NCBI GenBank assembly: GCA_003485825.1 | Contig: DNHN01000202.1 | Location: 1-13,445, forward strand | DNA: 13,445 nucleotides | Reading direction: 5' to 3' | From: Bacteroidota bacterium | Lineage (GTDB): Bacteria > Bacteroidota > Bacteroidia > NS11-12g > UBA9320 | Part shown: positions 7,263 to 13,445 of the stretch, one piece after another | How the letters are laid out: each line of letters opens with the position of its first letter | How positions within the stretch are numbered: position 1 is the stretch's first letter | Notes under the pieces: model-generated | What the model was told of the DNA's origin: nothing | The model's input: only the letters and a program-made list of their open reading frames with translations | Database searches by the model: none | Made by a program: the position numbers and the translations under genes

Positions 7263-7381
7263 ATTTTGCAGTCATCATGTTTTTTACAATAACAGTATTT
7301 TAAATTTTACAGTTTTTAGTTTTGTGGTTGGTGTGAAGTTTTCAGATCTTACTTTAGAATCACTTTTTAAGAACCAGTAAT

Positions 7382-7389
7382 TACATTTG
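7382..7389 (+). promoter_or_regulatory. -7 promoter box immediately before ybaB
   Basis: TACATTTG is an exact TAnnTTTG match whose last base is only five bases before the ybaB ATG. If used, transcription would start at or within a few bases of the start codon, giving a leaderless or nearly leaderless mRNA. No convincing -33 element is visible upstream. Confidence 0.5.
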
Positions 7390-7394
7390 TACTC

Positions 7395-7691
7395 ATGTTT
7401 GGACTAGGTAAGATCACAGAGGCAAAGAAGAAAGCAGAAGAACTAAGGGCACAGCTTGCGAAAATGGACTTTGAAGGGAAATCATACAATGATAAGGTGA
7501 GCATAAAATGTTCTGGAGATAAGCGTTTTCACTCACTAGAAATAGACGATAGTATATTCAAAATACGCAGCAGAGAAGAAGTGCAACAGATGGTGCTTGA
7601 AGCCATAGATAGAGCGGGTATGCAAGCGGATATGCACGTCAAAGAGGAGATGGCCAAGATTATGCCCAACATCCCAGGGATGGGGTTATAG
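7395..7691 (+). CDS. YbaB/EbfC family nucleoid-associated protein
   Basis: YbaB/EbfC proteins are small homodimeric DNA-binding proteins of the nucleoid, forming a tweezer-like dimer. The 98-residue protein has the family layout: MFG start, an N-terminal amphipathic helix (about 5-25, KKKAEELRAQLAKM), a central sheet (about 26-55, with VSIKCSGDKRFHSLEID), and a C-terminal helix (about 60-88) followed by the IPGMGL tail. The length is normal for the family. It is not next to dnaX or recR, its usual partners in many bacteria, and appears to be a single-gene unit behind its own -7 box. Its last codons overlap the convergent beta-barrel gene by 6 bases. The family is clear; a specific role is not shown by context. 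Confidence 0.9.
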   Translation: MFGLGKITEAKKKAEELRAQLAKMDFEGKSYNDKVSIKCSGDKRFHSLEIDDSIFKIRSREEVQQMVLEAIDRAGMQADMHVKEEMAKIMPNIPGMGL

Positions 7692-8309
7692 CTTGTAGTT
7701 TAGCCCGAGTGTGAGCAAGGCGGGAGCCCCCGTTGCTACCTCAAAGTGAAGAGCCATTGAAGGATTAAAGTAATACCGTCCTCCAATTGCCACTAAAGAC
7801 AATGCAGGTCTCCCGCCTCCGAAACCTTTAATAGCGTCAATGTTGCTATTTTCAGCATCGAAGTTTCCTTGCCAAAAAATGAACCCAACTCTAATCGCTG
7901 AGTATAATTCAATATTACTCGCCGTTTCATACTGATACTTTGGTACTATGCCGAGATAAAGGCGATTGAGATTTGCAGTGATTGGTGTAATAATAAAGCT
8001 AGTATCAATTGCTTCAAATGATTGTTCATTCACTTCTGCGCTAAAATGTTGAATACTGCCAAATGCTCCAATAGTGAATTTTGAAGATGCAGTGTAATCA
8101 AATGAAAGACCAAATACAGGCAAATTACTCCCACTTATGATACCTGATGTAGTGCTGTCATTCTCCGCCACTGTTTTTGCTAGTTTAAAAGCAGCGCCAG
8201 TAAAACTGAAACCACTATATACACCAACTACTGCGTCCCCTTGTTCTTGGCCATACGACTTCAACGTGATGGAAATTAAGAGGACCATCAACACAATAAG
8301 ATTTTTCAT
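7686..8309 (-). CDS. Outer-membrane beta-barrel-like protein
   Basis: A 207-residue exported protein starting at the ATG at 8309. The signal peptide (MKNLIVLMVLLISITLKSYGQ) is followed by alternating hydrophobic/polar strands rich in Gly, Phe and Tyr, such as YSGFSF, FTIGAFGSIQHF, LYLGIVPKYQY and ALSLVAIGGRYYF. The C-terminus (LLTLGLNYKL) resembles a final barrel strand. This is the pattern of a small 8-stranded outer-membrane barrel. An in-frame ATG at 8336 would add nine residues lying inside the upstream gene. The 8309 ATG instead overlaps the stop of the alkyltransferase-like gene as ATGA, typical of translational coupling, and puts the signal peptide at the N-terminus. No specific barrel family or ligand can be named. 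Confidence 0.8.
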   Translation of the reverse strand: MKNLIVLMVLLISITLKSYGQEQGDAVVGVYSGFSFTGAAFKLAKTVAENDSTTSGIISGSNLPVFGLSFDYTASSKFTIGAFGSIQHFSAEVNEQSFEAIDTSFIITPITANLNRLYLGIVPKYQYETASNIELYSAIRVGFIFWQGNFDAENSNIDAIKGFGGGRPALSLVAIGGRYYFNPSMALHFEVATGAPALLTLGLNYKL

Positions 8310-8692
8310 AACTTTAACTCTTCTACAGGGTCCCAAAAATGGTGTTTAAAATCGACAATTTTATCGGTATCAATTTTTATTCCTTCAGATTCTAGTAACT
8401 CTTGCATGCGTGATGGAGTACTAAAATGTGCCTTTCCTGTGAGTAATCCATTCCGATTGACAACACGATGTGCAGGAACAGGCGAGGAAAGGCTATGGGC
8501 ATTATTCATAGCCCAGCCTACAACTCTTGCAGAACGAGCGGCGCCTAAAAAAGCCCCTATCGCACCGTAAGAAGTCACTCTCCCTTCTGGTATTAGTTTT
8601 ACCACTTGGTAGACTTGCTCAAAAAAGTCTGATTGGTTACTGTAATTTTTATTAGGCACTGTTTTTGTCGTTAATCTTGATGGTATAAGCAA
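8306..8692 (-). CDS. Alkyltransferase-like protein (MGMT family, no active-site Cys)
   Basis: This belongs to the family of O6-alkylguanine-DNA alkyltransferases, which repair or flag O6-alkylguanine. The 128-residue protein has the DNA-binding domain (about 21-100): the EGRVTSYGAIG segment at 36-46, the SARVVGWAMN segment with the helix-turn-helix Arg finger region at 54-63, and PAHRVVNRNG at 73-82. In true transferases the acceptor motif is PCHRV; here residue 74 is Ala. That makes this an alkyltransferase-like (ATL) protein, which binds alkylated guanine without removing the group and hands the lesion to nucleotide excision repair. It has no N-terminal transferase domain. About 20 residues precede the conserved core, so a later start cannot be excluded. 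The gene ends in TGA overlapping the start of the beta-barrel gene. Confidence 0.88.
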   Translation of the reverse strand: MLIPSRLTTKTVPNKNYSNQSDFFEQVYQVVKLIPEGRVTSYGAIGAFLGAARSARVVGWAMNNAHSLSSPVPAHRVVNRNGLLTGKAHFSTPSRMQELLESEGIKIDTDKIVDFKHHFWDPVEELKL

Positions 8693-8694
8693 CT

Positions 8695-8746
8695 AAAGTA
8701 CGAAGACATACGTCTTTGCACTATTATATTTGCACAAAGTACGAAG
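8695..8746. repeat. Short direct repeats in the divergent ATL / TlpA-like gene gap
   Basis: The 11-mer AAAGTACGAAG occurs twice, at 8695-8705 and 8736-8746, 41 bases apart start to start. Between them TTTGCAC is repeated at 8715-8721 and 8729-8735, 14 bases apart, and AAGAC/GTCTT (8703-8707, 8712-8716) forms a small inverted repeat. The set surrounds the predicted -7 box of the TlpA-like gene, so it could hold operator sites for one or both divergent genes. No regulator is known for them. Confidence 0.45.
8725..8732 (+). promoter_or_regulatory. -7 promoter box of the TlpA-like gene
   Basis: TATATTTG matches the TAnnTTTG consensus exactly, 24 bases before the ATG at 8757, implying a leader of about 20 nt. 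An earlier in-frame ATG at 8730 lies inside this box and so cannot be the start on a transcript made from it. No clear -33 element is found at the usual distance. Confidence 0.6.
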
Positions 8747-8756
8747 TAATAAAAAT

Positions 8757-10208
8757 ATGATTAAATATATAACATCACTGATTGGCGTCTTTTTGTTTGT
8801 TAGCTCCTATGCACAGTATGACATTTCCGTAAAAGTGGATGGATTATCGTGCAATGATGTGCTATTATTAGCGAACCACTTTGGAGATAAGCAGTACCTC
8901 AGAGACACTTCAGAGTGTGAAAACGGAACCTTTCATTTTAGGGGGGATACGAAATTAGAATCGGGTGTATACTTAGTAGTACTTCCAAAGAAAAATTATT
9001 TCGAAATTCTGGTTTCAAGTGATGAGAATCAAATGAAGTACAGTTTTACTACTGATACTACGCTAAAACCGGGAGTTATGAAGGTGATTGGATCTAAAGA
9101 AAATGATTTGTTTTACGAGTTTAATCGCTTCGCAATTGGTAAGAGTCTTCAAGCCTCAGAACTCAGTAAAAAAATGACCGCTGAAGAAGATGAGAAAAAG
9201 AAAGAAGATTTAAAAACGGAACTTGCAGGAATAGGTAAGAGCGTGTCAGCAAAGAGAAATGAAATAGCAGAAGCTCATCGGGATATGTTTATCGGCAAAC
9301 TATATACAGCCATGCGAGACATGAAACCTATAGATGCGCCGGAAGGAATTGATGCTGAAGAGAAACAGAAATTTCAGTATTTATGGATGAGAGAGCACTA
9401 TTGGGACAATGTAGATTTAGGGGAAGATGGTTTAGTTAGATCACCCGTATTTCATGGTAAGTTGACGGATTATTTTAAGTCCTATATGCCACCACTAGCA
9501 GATACTGCCATTATGATGGGTGATAATCTGATAAATAAAATTGAAGCAGCTGGAAGCCAAGAACAATATAAATATGCGGTTCACTTTCTTTTAGGATACT
9601 TTGAGGAGGCGAAGTACATGTGTTTTGATAAAGCGGTATGGCATATGGCTAAAAACTATTACTGTGCAGGTAAGGCGTTTTGGTCAGATTCTGCATACAT
9701 CGCTAAAATGTGTACCGAAAGTGCTAAAATGGAGCCAACATTATGTGATAAAGTAGCCCCAGATATGAATATGCCGGACTCTAATTTCAAGGAACGTATA
9801 CGTATGTCAGAGATAGATAAGCCGGTGACAGTATTGGTGTTTTGGGATATCAACTGTGGGCATTGTAAAAAGGAAATGCCTATCATCAGCCGTATGTATG
9901 ATAGCATGACGAACGAGCATTTCGAAATATACGCTGTATATACTCAAGGAGATTGGGCTGGATGGAAGAAAAGACTAGCAAAGGATAAGTTTAATTTTAT
10001 CAATGTGGCAAACGCTTTCGGTGAAGATAAGTTTAGAGATAAGTATAACATTCGCAGTACTCCTCAGGTCCTAATTTTAGACAAGGATAAAAACATCCGC
10101 TTTAAGAAAATAGGAGCCAAAGATATCGCTAAAACTGTGCTGTACCTGCTAGAAGAGCAGGGTATAGTGGAGCCTGAAGAAAAAGAAGAGGAGGAGAAAA
10201 AAGAGTAA
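8757..10208 (+). CDS. TlpA-like thioredoxin-fold protein with DUF4369/DUF5106-type N-terminal regions
   Basis: This exported thiol-disulfide protein is 483 residues from the ATG at 8757. A signal peptide (about 1-20, ending SSYAQ) is followed by a DUF4369-like beta domain (about 21-115). A charged, likely coiled-coil stretch follows (about 134-177, Lys/Glu-rich), then a helical DUF5106-like region (about 180-335, with a VRSPVFHGKLTDYF segment). The C-terminal thioredoxin domain (about 340-470) has the redox motif CGHC at Cys367 and Cys370, preceded by FWDIN, and the cis-Pro motif STPQ at Pro436. Such proteins act in the periplasm or at the envelope to reduce or exchange disulfides. The tail is a run of Glu and Lys. 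The nine codons from 8730 are rejected because they lie in the promoter box. Its stop abuts that of the convergent barrel gene with no gap. Confidence 0.88.
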   Translation: MIKYITSLIGVFLFVSSYAQYDISVKVDGLSCNDVLLLANHFGDKQYLRDTSECENGTFHFRGDTKLESGVYLVVLPKKNYFEILVSSDENQMKYSFTTDTTLKPGVMKVIGSKENDLFYEFNRFAIGKSLQASELSKKMTAEEDEKKKEDLKTELAGIGKSVSAKRNEIAEAHRDMFIGKLYTAMRDMKPIDAPEGIDAEEKQKFQYLWMREHYWDNVDLGEDGLVRSPVFHGKLTDYFKSYMPPLADTAIMMGDNLINKIEAAGSQEQYKYAVHFLLGYFEEAKYMCFDKAVWHMAKNYYCAGKAFWSDSAYIAKMCTESAKMEPTLCDKVAPDMNMPDSNFKERIRMSEIDKPVTVLVFWDINCGHCKKEMPIISRMYDSMTNEHFEIYAVYTQGDWAGWKKRLAKDKFNFINVANAFGEDKFRDKYNIRSTPQVLILDKDKNIRFKKIGAKDIAKTVLYLLEEQGIVEPEEKEEEEKKE

Positions 10209-10886
10209 CTATTTTTTTAGTTTAGCTGATAGGTCTTTGTAGATTTCTCCAACTAATATAGACAACCCTAAGTTATAATAAGGCGAGGCTAACCGTCTAG
10301 ATTCCTTTGGTCCGACGGCTAGTCGATATCCTACACCGCACTTCAGGCCTACCCATGGAATTAACTCATAATATGCGTTTGTACCTATCTCTATAGGAAC
10401 TATACGGTATTTTTCAGTGCGAATTTCTGTAGTTTTATCAGTGGCAGTATATCTATATTCTACCTTTCCAATACCGATCTGTATCGGAACACTCAGACTT
10501 AGTCTATTGTGATGATAGTAGTCATACTCTACCCCTAGACTTGTGTTATTGGTATTAATGAAGCGATAAACAGAGTCTTGACTAAAGTCCGCATTATTCA
10601 CTAGTATTGATTGGTTTGCTCTTCCAAAACCGTAGATACCGACCGTAAGTTTCAGTTTTTCATTATAATCTAAGCCTCCAATGATTCCGTAGAGTTTTGT
10701 TCTGTTGGACTGTATGAAGGTATTCCGATTATGGAACCCGAAGATGAACTTGGGCTCAGGGGTTTTTAAGGCAGTTTTGATGGAATCAACTAGTTCGTGC
10801 TGACCACTAGACAGTAAAGTAGAAAGTGAAAGGAGCAAAAGTAAAATCCCTTTTTTAAGTGGAAGATGAGTCGCTATTCTTTGCAT
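10209..10886 (-). CDS. Exported outer-membrane beta-barrel-like protein
   Basis: A 225-residue exported protein with no named family that I can recognise. The signal peptide spans about 1-29, with a long Leu-rich core and SSGQ at the cleavage end. The mature part has repeated amphipathic strands rich in Gly, Tyr and Asn, for example KLTVGIYGFGRANQ, SLGVEYDYYHHNRLSL, VPIQIGIGKVEYRY and GVGYRLAVGP, consistent with a small outer-membrane barrel. The C-terminus is Lys-rich rather than ending on an aromatic residue, unlike a classic barrel end, so the fold is a guess. The ATG shares a base with the marC stop (TAATG at 10888-10884), which indicates co-translation with marC. The stop TAG abuts the stop of the TlpA-like gene. 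Confidence 0.72.
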   Translation of the reverse strand: MQRIATHLPLKKGILLLLLSLSTLLSSGQHELVDSIKTALKTPEPKFIFGFHNRNTFIQSNRTKLYGIIGGLDYNEKLKLTVGIYGFGRANQSILVNNADFSQDSVYRFINTNNTSLGVEYDYYHHNRLSLSVPIQIGIGKVEYRYTATDKTTEIRTEKYRIVPIEIGTNAYYELIPWVGLKCGVGYRLAVGPKESRRLASPYYNLGLSILVGEIYKDLSAKLKK

Positions 10887-11461
10887 TAACCCATCAGAAG
10901 TACTTTAATGTTCGCACTAAATAATTTAACAGCGATAGCGAGTATTATAATTCCGAAAATCTTGTTCAGTATTTTGGCACCTGCGGGACCCAGTATTTTT
11001 TTGATTCGGTCCACACTTTTTAATACTATGTAAATGACTATCATATTTAAAATAATGGCAACAATAATATTGAGTGTTTCGTACTCGGCACGAATGGATA
11101 GTATGGTTGTAAGTGTACCTGCACCAGCTAGTAGTGGAAAAGCTAATGGGACTACAGAAGCAGTAGCAGTATCTGCATCATCATCCTTGAATATCTGCAC
11201 ACCTAGGAGCATCTCAAAGGCTATAAAGGCCATCAAAATACTTCCAGCTACAGCGAAAGAGCCAATATCTACACCAACAAATTTTAGCATAGACTCACCG
11301 AGGAAAAGGAATGAAATCATAATGAGTGCAGTCACTAACGTGGCTATTCCTGGACGGATTGGTGTCTTTTCTTTGATAGCTATAATGAGCGGGATAGCGC
11401 CTAGCACGTCTATTACGGCAAAGAGAACTAAGAATGCAGAAAGTATCTGGTTAATATCCAT
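10886..11461 (-). CDS. MarC family integral membrane protein
   Basis: MarC/UPF0056 proteins are multi-pass inner-membrane proteins of unknown function; the original link to multiple antibiotic resistance was not upheld. The 191-residue protein fits the family in length and in membrane segments at about 8-29, 38-58, 66-88, 104-123, 129-148 and 164-182. Two conserved stretches are present: LGAIPLIIAI near the N-terminus (20-29) and VPLAFPLLAGAGTLTTIL at 104-121. The loop at 92-101 is acidic (KDDDADTATA). The gene is 44 bases downstream of paaD on the same strand and could be read from the paa transcript or from its own weak -7 box. It overlaps the following barrel-like gene by one base. Confidence 0.9.
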   Translation of the reverse strand: MDINQILSAFLVLFAVIDVLGAIPLIIAIKEKTPIRPGIATLVTALIMISFLFLGESMLKFVGVDIGSFAVAGSILMAFIAFEMLLGVQIFKDDDADTATASVVPLAFPLLAGAGTLTTILSIRAEYETLNIIVAIILNMIVIYIVLKSVDRIKKILGPAGAKILNKIFGIIILAIAVKLFSANIKVLLMG

Positions 11462-11478
11462 CAGTTAAATTATGGATA

Positions 11479-11486
11479 CAAAGGTG
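11479..11486 (-). promoter_or_regulatory. Possible -7 box upstream of marC
   Basis: On the minus strand this reads CACCTTTG, one mismatch from TAnnTTTG, 17 bases before the marC ATG. No -33 element is visible. It is offered as a weak candidate for a separate marC promoter; transcription through from paaD is equally possible. Confidence 0.3.
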
Positions 11487-11505
11487 AGTAAAAAAATGTG
11501 ACTTT

Positions 11506-11991
11506 TTACACAGGCTTAAAACCTTCAAATGCCTGCTTACAATTATTACAGTAATGCAAACTGCGGCATAGTGTAGGGCCAAAAGGACTTTTCATTTTCG
11601 TGTCTTCACTATCGCAATAGGGACACTTGGTAGCCTCTAGTATCTCCATACTAATGTTCGCGCAATTGTGCATAGGAGGTGCTAGTCCGTGTTTTTTGAT
11701 AGCCGCATGTCCTTCTTCAGATATTAGATCCGTGGTCCATGTGGTTTCAAAACTGGTAGCCACGGTAATTTTACCCAGGTCAGGGTAAGATCCAAGGTGC
11801 TCTTTTACCATATCTTCCATAAGCCTAAGAGCAGGGCACCCGGCAAACGTAGGAGTGAGCGTGACGTGGATGTCATTATTCTCAAGTACGTCTATACCCG
11901 TTACTATTCCTAGATCTACTATGGATATAGTGGGTATTTCAGGGTCTTTTACCTGCTTTAATTCTTCGCGTATGTATTCTTGTGTTATCAT
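11506..11991 (-). CDS. paaD: PaaD, phenylacetyl-CoA epoxidase maturation protein
   Basis: PaaD belongs to the DUF59/MIP18 group and is needed for an active phenylacetyl-CoA epoxidase (PaaABCE), probably for iron or Fe-S cofactor delivery. The 161-residue protein shows VKDPEIPTISIVDLGIV at 14-30, the TPTFAGCPA motif with Cys52, and TTWTTDLISEEG at about 83-94. A C-terminal zinc-ribbon-like part follows, with Cys123, 126, 142, 148 and 151 (CPYC, then CRSLHYCNNC). These are the usual PaaD features and length. Its ATG is only 3 bases after the stop of the cytochrome c peroxidase gene, so the two are surely co-transcribed and probably co-translated. An AT-only inverted repeat overlaps its stop codon, but I would not call it a terminator. 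Confidence 0.95.
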   Translation of the reverse strand: MITQEYIREELKQVKDPEIPTISIVDLGIVTGIDVLENNDIHVTLTPTFAGCPALRLMEDMVKEHLGSYPDLGKITVATSFETTWTTDLISEEGHAAIKKHGLAPPMHNCANISMEILEATKCPYCDSEDTKMKSPFGPTLCRSLHYCNNCKQAFEGFKPV

Positions 11992-11994
11992 TTA

Positions 11995-13185
11995 TTATTC
12001 AAACGGATTAGACCACTTTTGGTTGGTATATACGTCATTACCAGTAAGTGTTGCTAAAAATGCTGCAACTTGTTGTCTTTCCAGTACGGTGAGATTAAGC
12101 TGCTGTGGGTTTCCGCCAGGAACTAGTCTGCGATCTATCTGCGGATTCTGGGTAGTGATATTATTGTAGTGACTTAAGACACCTTGAATAGCACCAAAGT
12201 TTGCATTGTGCATGAAAAGCCCATTTGCACTACCATTTTGATTTACCACGTCTCTTAGTGTAGGGGAGCGGGTATTGGTAAAATCATTTTCATCACCAGC
12301 TATGGTTCCTATGACTCCATTATTTCTTGATGCTGGATCAATATCAAACTCAGGCGCTCTGTGACATCCGCCACACCCTATTCCACCTTCAGTGCGAACA
12401 CCATCAGGCCCAAACTGGGCAGGGGCAAGAAATAATTGTTTTCCTGCATTTTCATTGGCAGTAAAATTGCTGAATGTTGCCCCATTATTTGGGGCATTCG
12501 TTCTACCTTCATCAAACCGAGAATCAAAGGACTGAATACTTCTGATGAATTGAGCTAACGCATTTTGAATGCGTTCTTCTGTTATGCCAGCATCGCCGTA
12601 TACATATTCAAAAAACTCTTGGTAGTGTGCTTCTCCATTTAACTTTTGGACTAAGTCAGCAAAACTCAAGTTACCATCAGTACCACTATAGCCCATTTCT
12701 ATATGGTCTTGTATCGGTTGAGTGGTTTGTGCTTCTAATGTAAGAGCTCGTTCGTCCCAAAAGAATTTTACTTCTTCGGCAAAACGGGTGTTAATTAACC
12801 TCATGGAGTGCCTCCCAGTAGTTCCATTCACACCGACACTAGCCGCTGCGTCATCGCCGAATGCTAATTCTTGCTTGTGGCAACTGGCACATGCTATAGT
12901 ATTGTCCACAGACAGCATTTTGTCATAGAACAAAACTCTACCCAAGGTCGCCCCTTTATCGGTTATTTCATTGCCTGCGGTGTTGTCTTTGGTGATATAG
13001 CTAGGTATGGTCTGAGTAGCATAATTTGCTAGGTTCTCCAAGTCAATTCGATTCCCAAATTTAGCCTTAATGGCCTCATATGAGTTATCCAATGGTTCAG
13101 TGATGATTTCACCTTCATCCTTACAGGCGTAAGTGCCGATTAAGAGGAAAGAAAGTATGAGAAGAGTGATTTTAGTTTTATTCAT
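11995..13185 (-). CDS. Di-heme cytochrome c peroxidase / MauG-family lipoprotein
   Basis: This 396-residue protein is exported and carries two c-type hemes. Enzymes of this family reduce hydrogen peroxide in the periplasm using electrons from cytochromes, or (MauG) oxidise protein residues. The start at 13185 gives a clean lipoprotein signal, MNKTKITLLILSFLLIGTYAC, with Cys21 as the likely lipid site; the in-frame ATG at 13212 only adds nine polar residues. The first heme motif is CASCH at 99-103, followed by FFWDERALTLEAQ, QPIQDHIEMGYS and other typical peroxidase segments. The second is CGGCH at 271-275. Met325 in LFMHNANF is a candidate distal ligand of the second heme. It lies between paaC (68 bases upstream) and paaD (3 bases downstream) on the same strand, an unusual place. 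Whether it is a peroxidase or a MauG-like oxidase is open. Confidence 0.92.
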   Translation of the reverse strand: MNKTKITLLILSFLLIGTYACKDEGEIITEPLDNSYEAIKAKFGNRIDLENLANYATQTIPSYITKDNTAGNEITDKGATLGRVLFYDKMLSVDNTIACASCHKQELAFGDDAAASVGVNGTTGRHSMRLINTRFAEEVKFFWDERALTLEAQTTQPIQDHIEMGYSGTDGNLSFADLVQKLNGEAHYQEFFEYVYGDAGITEERIQNALAQFIRSIQSFDSRFDEGRTNAPNNGATFSNFTANENAGKQLFLAPAQFGPDGVRTEGGIGCGGCHRAPEFDIDPASRNNGVIGTIAGDENDFTNTRSPTLRDVVNQNGSANGLFMHNANFGAIQGVLSHYNNITTQNPQIDRRLVPGGNPQQLNLTVLERQQVAAFLATLTGNDVYTNQKWSNPFE

Positions 13186-13253
13186 GATGGCTTCTATTCT
13201 ACCATTGGACATTAACAGTTTCTATTTTATTCCAATGATATAAGATTCGTGAC

Positions 13254-13445
13254 TTACCAATCCGCACTTGGATCAATGGTATACACCTCAGTCATTTCTT
13301 TTAGCAATGGCTGTAGATGCTCAGTGTGCTCTCCTTTTCTACCGCCGTATATTGGTTTCCAGCTTGCAGGACTCGGGATTATGAGGTTACTTTTTTCTAG
13401 GAGTGGAGTGACCATAGCTATCCATTTTTCTTGCAGAGCTGCCTC
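13254..13445 (-). CDS. paaC: PaaC, phenylacetyl-CoA epoxidase structural subunit (C-terminal part)
   Basis: The last 63 residues of a minus-strand gene that runs off the right edge end at a TAA at 13254. The stretch EKWIAMVTPLLEKSNL is followed by the family's GGRKGEHTEHLQPLL segment and a short terminal DPSADW. This matches the C-terminus of PaaC, the catalytically inactive ferritin-like partner that forms the (PaaAC) core of the epoxidase. PaaC orients PaaA in the step that turns phenylacetyl-CoA into its 1,2-epoxide. paaA and paaB are expected further right, outside the window. The gene is missing only because of the window edge; no frameshift is visible. Confidence 0.92.
   Translation of the reverse strand, partial: EAALQEKWIAMVTPLLEKSNLIIPSPASWKPIYGGRKGEHTEHLQPLLKEMTEVYTIDPSADW

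Noticed and set aside
7010..7303. Plus-strand open frame of 97 codons opposite the small secreted protein gene
   Set aside because: It is the shadow of the minus-strand gene, which has a signal peptide, promoter box and terminator; the plus frame has no family features.
11034..11468. Plus-strand open frame of 144 codons across marC
   Set aside because: It mirrors the marC codons on the opposite strand; its Ser/Ala/Ile-rich product looks like antisense of a membrane protein.
11488..11509. AT-only inverted repeat GTAAAAA/TTTTTAC overlapping the paaD stop, as a terminator
   Set aside because: The stem has a single G-C pair at each outer end and is otherwise A-T, with no proper T tract; it is too weak, and marC follows on the same strand.
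1..13445. A defence, phage or other mobile system
   Set aside because: No transposase, integrase, nuclease module, toxin pair, CRISPR repeat or attachment site could be seen on either strand.

Overview
The window looks like chromosomal DNA of a member of the Bacteroidota, at roughly 40% GC. Four things point there. Several genes are preceded by TAnnTTTG-type -7 boxes rather than strong Shine-Dalgarno sequences. Secreted proteins have signal peptides ending in -AQ or -GQ, or lipoprotein Cys sites. ExbB carries a signal peptide and an acidic linker and sits with two ExbDs. A TlpA-like thiol-disulfide protein has DUF4369/DUF5106-like N-terminal regions. The class cannot be fixed from the sequence alone. 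No tRNA, rRNA, CRISPR array, IS element or phage gene is visible.

Layout. Positions 1-76 hold what may be the tail of a plus-strand gene abutting radA (minus, 77-1426). Divergent from radA is a proton-channel operon: exbB, a 4-TM protein, exbD1 and exbD2 (1610-3889). It is packed with 1-base overlaps or very short gaps and closed by a strong terminator (3911-3940). A long-chain polyprenyl diphosphate synthase (3982-4956) follows, converging on an M49-type metallopeptidase lipoprotein (4968-6602, minus). Next comes a small secreted Cys-containing protein (6811-7197, minus), whose reading frame continues past an in-frame TGA into a Cys/Gly-rich tail ending at 6742, just before its own terminator (6674-6718). 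A YbaB/EbfC nucleoid protein (7395-7691, plus) converges on an alkyltransferase-like gene coupled to an outer-membrane beta-barrel gene (8692 to 7686, minus). Divergent from that pair is the TlpA-like protein (8757-10208, plus). It converges on marC plus a second beta-barrel-like gene (11461 to 10209, minus). The right end is a minus-strand block: paaC (partial), then a di-heme cytochrome c peroxidase lipoprotein, then paaD. This is a phenylacetyl-CoA epoxidase gene cluster with a heme peroxidase gene between two of its members.

How the genes work together. ExbB and the two ExbDs would form a proton-motive-force-driven motor for the outer membrane; no TonB is present in the window. PaaC and PaaD belong to aerobic phenylacetate breakdown, and the peroxidase may deal with peroxide in the periplasm, but that link rests on gene order only. 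The remaining genes are mostly housekeeping (RadA, polyprenyl synthase for quinones, YbaB) or envelope proteins. I see no defence system or mobile system. The least ordinary points are the TGA-interrupted small secreted protein, the peroxidase within the paa cluster, and the nearly zero-gap convergent gene ends.
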